Assembly: GCA_018902765.1 (NCBI GenBank)
Contig: JAHIQC010000161.1
Coordinates: 1 to 10,034 of the forward strand
Source of the DNA: Actinomycetota bacterium
GTDB taxonomy: Bacteria > Actinomycetota > Coriobacteriia > Anaerosomatales > JAHIQC01
Length of the DNA: 10,034 nucleotides
Reading direction: 5' to 3'
Positions 7,560-10,034 of this stretch are shown one piece after another; the stretch's first letter is position 1, and each line of letters opens with the position of its first letter. A program made the translations under genes and the position numbers. The notes below the pieces were generated by a model, which was not told where the DNA came from, did not search any database, and saw only the letters and a list, made by a program, of their open reading frames with translations.

Positions 7560-8722
7560 TGGCCGATCGCTCACAGCAACTCGCGCTTGCCGAGGGACTC
7601 GCTCGCCAAGGACACGTGCAGCCAGCGGTCGAGGCGTGCTACCAGGCTCTTCGCATCGACGACAACGAGGCACTCACCCACTGCCTGCTCGCCGAGCTCA
7701 TGCTCACGGGCGACTTTTACGACGAAGCGATTTCTGCGGCTAGCCGCGCCATCGAGATTGATCCGGATTGCGCGCCGGCCTATCTGGCCCTAGGGCTGTC
7801 GTACGACCGCCGCGGCGGTATGTGGGATCAGTCGATCCTGGTCTGGCATGAGCTTGCTGAGGTCGTTCCTGATCTAGTCACCGCGCACGTGCAGCTCGGC
7901 GAGGCCTTCGCCGCCGCCGCATTCGATGACGAAGCCATCGACGCGTGGCGCAAGGCGCTCGAACTTGATCCCGCCGAGGCGCGCGCGATGTACAACCTGG
8001 CCTTGGCTGCCCTCAAGAAGGAGGGCATGGCCACGGCGTTGCCCGGCTTTCGTAAAGCGGGAGAGCTCGATCCGAGCCAAGACGATCTGTTCTTCGCGCT
8101 CGCAGGGATCTTTGACGACGGCAACCCGGCCCCTGACCCGACAGATGTCGCCGAGGATCGGGCCGCGAGGCTCGAAGCGGCCGGTGCCTTGGCCTACGAG
8201 GAGGACTTCTTCAGCGCAGCCGAGCTCATCCGGCTCGTGCTCACTGAGAATCCCGACGATCCCGAGGCGCTCGGCCTTACGGCCTACCTGTATCTGAAGC
8301 AAGAGGCCGTGAACGAGGCCATGGCGTGCGCCTTGCGCGCGCTCACGATATCGACCAAGACGCCCACCGCGGTCTACGCGCTCGGCGTCTCGTTCTCCAA
8401 GAGGGCGGGGCTTTCCAAGAACGCCGCGCGCGTGTTCGCGGCGCTCGCGAAAGCGGTCCCGAACCAGCCCATGCCTCACGTGCTGTTCGCCGAAGCACTC
8501 CTCGGCCTGCAGAAATACGGGCAGGCGGCGCAGTCATACCGCCGAGCGATCGCGCTTGATCCGGCGTGCGTCCGTGCGCGTTTCGGGCTGGCCGCCGTGC
8601 TTCTGACCGAAGGCCGCCACGCCGAGGCGATGTGGGAGATCCGACGCGCCGCATACCATGACACTCGTCGTCAGGGCCTCTTTTGGCAGCTGTACGATTC
8701 CTACGTCGAGGGAAGGTCTTAA
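7559..8722 (+). CDS. Tetratricopeptide repeat (TPR) protein
   Basis: This is a 387-residue protein made almost wholly of TPR helix pairs, a scaffold for protein-protein contacts. About ten repeats can be followed. The clearest are near residues 38-70 (ending AIEIDPDCAPAYLALG), 107-140 (AWRKALELDPAEARAMYNLA), 235-270 and 305-372 (QSYRRAIALDPACVRARFGLA). A less regular linker around 175-195 (FDDGNPAPDPTD) splits the array. No signal peptide, membrane segment or enzymatic domain is visible, so it is likely cytoplasmic. Its ATG shares one base with the corrinoid gene stop. AGAAGG (7543-7548) lies 10 nt upstream. It is followed after 4 nt by the glycoside-hydrolase-like gene. The layout suggests it brings partners together, perhaps the products of the two flanking genes; the role is inferred. 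Confidence 0.9.
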   Translation: MADRSQQLALAEGLARQGHVQPAVEACYQALRIDDNEALTHCLLAELMLTGDFYDEAISAASRAIEIDPDCAPAYLALGLSYDRRGGMWDQSILVWHELAEVVPDLVTAHVQLGEAFAAAAFDDEAIDAWRKALELDPAEARAMYNLALAALKKEGMATALPGFRKAGELDPSQDDLFFALAGIFDDGNPAPDPTDVAEDRAARLEAAGALAYEEDFFSAAELIRLVLTENPDDPEALGLTAYLYLKQEAVNEAMACALRALTISTKTPTAVYALGVSFSKRAGLSKNAARVFAALAKAVPNQPMPHVLFAEALLGLQKYGQAAQSYRRAIALDPACVRARFGLAAVLLTEGRHAEAMWEIRRAAYHDTRRQGLFWQLYDSYVEGRS

Positions 8723-8726
8723 GTTC

Positions 8727-10034
8727 ATGCCTACCCGACGCGGCAGTCAGGATCGACGAACGGTCCGCCAGTCCTCGCCCAAGCCCGCTGGCGACGCTCC
8801 CAAGAAGAAGGCCGATAGGCCGGTCGTCGCGCAGGTGGACGTGGCCAAGATTCCCGCAGCGCCTCCCGCAGGCAAGACCCCGCGCCGCAACGCCTTGTTC
8901 CCGGTGGGTGTGAACTACTACCCGCTCGACGCCGAGACTCAGAGCTGGGACGACTGGTACAAGCATGACGTTTCCGAGGACTTCCGGGCGTTTGCCGAGG
9001 CGCGCCTGTCCATCGTGAGAGTCTACGTGTCCTGGAAGGTCCTCGAGCCGCAGGTCGGCCAGTACGACGAGGAGGCGCTCGAGCGCTTCGCCGAGGTCCT
9101 CGCATCGGCGCGTGAGCACAAGCTCCAGGTGATCGTGTGCTTCTTCGCCGACGACCGGCTCGCCGAGATGCTCGACGTCCCGTGGGGCAAACGGCGCGAT
9201 CCGCGCACAGACTCATACCTCATCCAGCGTGAAGTCGCGCTCGTGCAAAAGATCGTGAACCGTTTCCGCTCCGAGTCCGCGATCTTCGCGTGGGATCTGG
9301 CAAACGAAGCCTTCGCGTCGAGCTTCGAAAGTGCCAAGGCCTTCGAGGCATGGACGGCCGAGATGCGCGAGGCCATCCGAGAGGTGGATGCCGAGCGTCC
9401 CATCACGATGTCGGTCGATCCCGAGACGATGTATCGGCACACGGGCGTGGACCCGCGCAACGGACTGGACGACAACGAGTTCCTCGCAAGCCACGCGACT
9501 GCGGCCTATCGCGCCTACGCGGCCGAGGGCCCGCTGACTTTCGGCCCGAGCACCTATCTTGATTCGTTCCTACTGCGCTCGGCGGCTCGTGAGCTGCCTG
9601 TTCTCATGGACGATGTCGGCGTCTTCGCCCTAGATAACTCACCTGCCGAGGAGAGCGCGTTCGTTCGGACCTCTCTGTACTCCGCGTTCATGAACAGAGC
9701 GGCCGGGGTCATGATGCGCCGCTACAAGGACATGGATACCGAGCGTCGCGAGCCGTATTTCCGCGACCCGTTCGAGGTCTTGGTCGGGCTCGCCGAGACA
9801 AGCGGTGCTCCCAAACCGGCGTTCCAAGAGGTTGCATCGTTCATTCGCGTGGCCGCGCGGATCGATCTTCGCCGCTATCAGCTGGCGCAGGAGCGCACGG
9901 CCGTGCTCATCCCCAACGAGCGCTACGCACCGTTGCCCAACCTCGCCGGACTCTATGATCCGCGGGCGTGCCTTCAGGCCTACATCGCCGCGAAGGAGGC
10001 GCACATACCTGTCACGGTCGCTCGAGAGAGCGAC
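8727..10034 (+). CDS. Clan GH-A glycoside-hydrolase-like protein (GH5/GH42-like), 3' truncated by window edge
   Basis: The frame is open from ATG 8727 to the last base, giving 436 residues without a stop. GGAAGG (8711-8716) lies 10 nt upstream. Residues 1-55 are a basic, disordered tail with no signal peptide. A TIM barrel seems to start at LFPVGVNYYP (about 57-66) and continues with VRVYVSWKVLEPQVGQYD, typical of clan GH-A. The acid/base is likely Glu194 in WDLANEAF. The nucleophile strand reads LPVLMDDVGVF, with Asp296 where Glu is expected. Near the end, VASFIRVAARIDLRRYQLAQ, TAVLIPNERYA and AHIPVTVARESD resemble the junction to the GATase-like domain of GH42 beta-galactosidases. It is probably cytoplasmic, and its substrate is unknown. 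It may be an inactive or altered hydrolase. It is co-directional with the TPR gene, 4 nt away, so likely in the same operon. Confidence 0.78.
   Translation, partial: MPTRRGSQDRRTVRQSSPKPAGDAPKKKADRPVVAQVDVAKIPAAPPAGKTPRRNALFPVGVNYYPLDAETQSWDDWYKHDVSEDFRAFAEARLSIVRVYVSWKVLEPQVGQYDEEALERFAEVLASAREHKLQVIVCFFADDRLAEMLDVPWGKRRDPRTDSYLIQREVALVQKIVNRFRSESAIFAWDLANEAFASSFESAKAFEAWTAEMREAIREVDAERPITMSVDPETMYRHTGVDPRNGLDDNEFLASHATAAYRAYAAEGPLTFGPSTYLDSFLLRSAARELPVLMDDVGVFALDNSPAEESAFVRTSLYSAFMNRAAGVMMRRYKDMDTERREPYFRDPFEVLVGLAETSGAPKPAFQEVASFIRVAARIDLRRYQLAQERTAVLIPNERYAPLPNLAGLYDPRACLQAYIAAKEAHIPVTVARESD

Noticed and set aside
9639..10004. Antisense frame at the right end
   Set aside because: It lies opposite the open, family-like frame of the glycoside-hydrolase-like gene and is a GC-driven shadow.

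Overview
The window is a dense, almost entirely plus-strand stretch of high-GC bacterial chromosome. The gene order (mazG-eno, then ftsB-DUF501-ppx), the GC-rich codon use and the DUF501 protein point to Actinomycetota. A deep-branching, possibly anaerobic lineage such as Coriobacteriia is my inference from a corrinoid-binding protein and the divergent pyruvate kinase; nothing in the window proves the class.

Region 1 (1-4477) is housekeeping metabolism. It holds mazG (cut by the left edge), enolase (overlapping mazG by ATGA), an uncharacterised SAM-methyltransferase-like gene, and pyruvate kinase. Enolase and pyruvate kinase catalyse the last two steps of glycolysis. MazG clears aberrant NTPs. 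A 12-bp hairpin follows eno, and a small hairpin pairs away the ribosome binding site of pyk. The kinase carries the residue signature described for K+-independent pyruvate kinases.

Region 2 (4478-6614) starts with a likely extended -10 promoter and then ftsB/divIC, DUF501 and a Ppx/GppA phosphatase, tightly packed. In many actinobacteria this trio directly follows eno; here a methyltransferase gene and pyk lie in between.

Region 3 (6615-6905) holds a complete tRNA-Leu(UAA) with encoded CCA. It is followed by a 147-nt leader with several inverted repeats that could pair in alternative ways.

Region 4 (6906-10034) is the least familiar part. It is a tight operon of a small corrinoid (B12-binding) protein with an altered DxHxxG motif, a TPR protein of about ten repeats, and a clan GH-A glycoside-hydrolase-like protein. 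The last has no signal peptide, has Asp where the nucleophile Glu is expected, and is cut by the right edge. No corrinoid methyltransferase, activase, transporter or regulator is visible beside it. Its joint function is unknown, and it is the best candidate here for an undescribed system. No CRISPR array, insertion sequence or prophage gene was seen.
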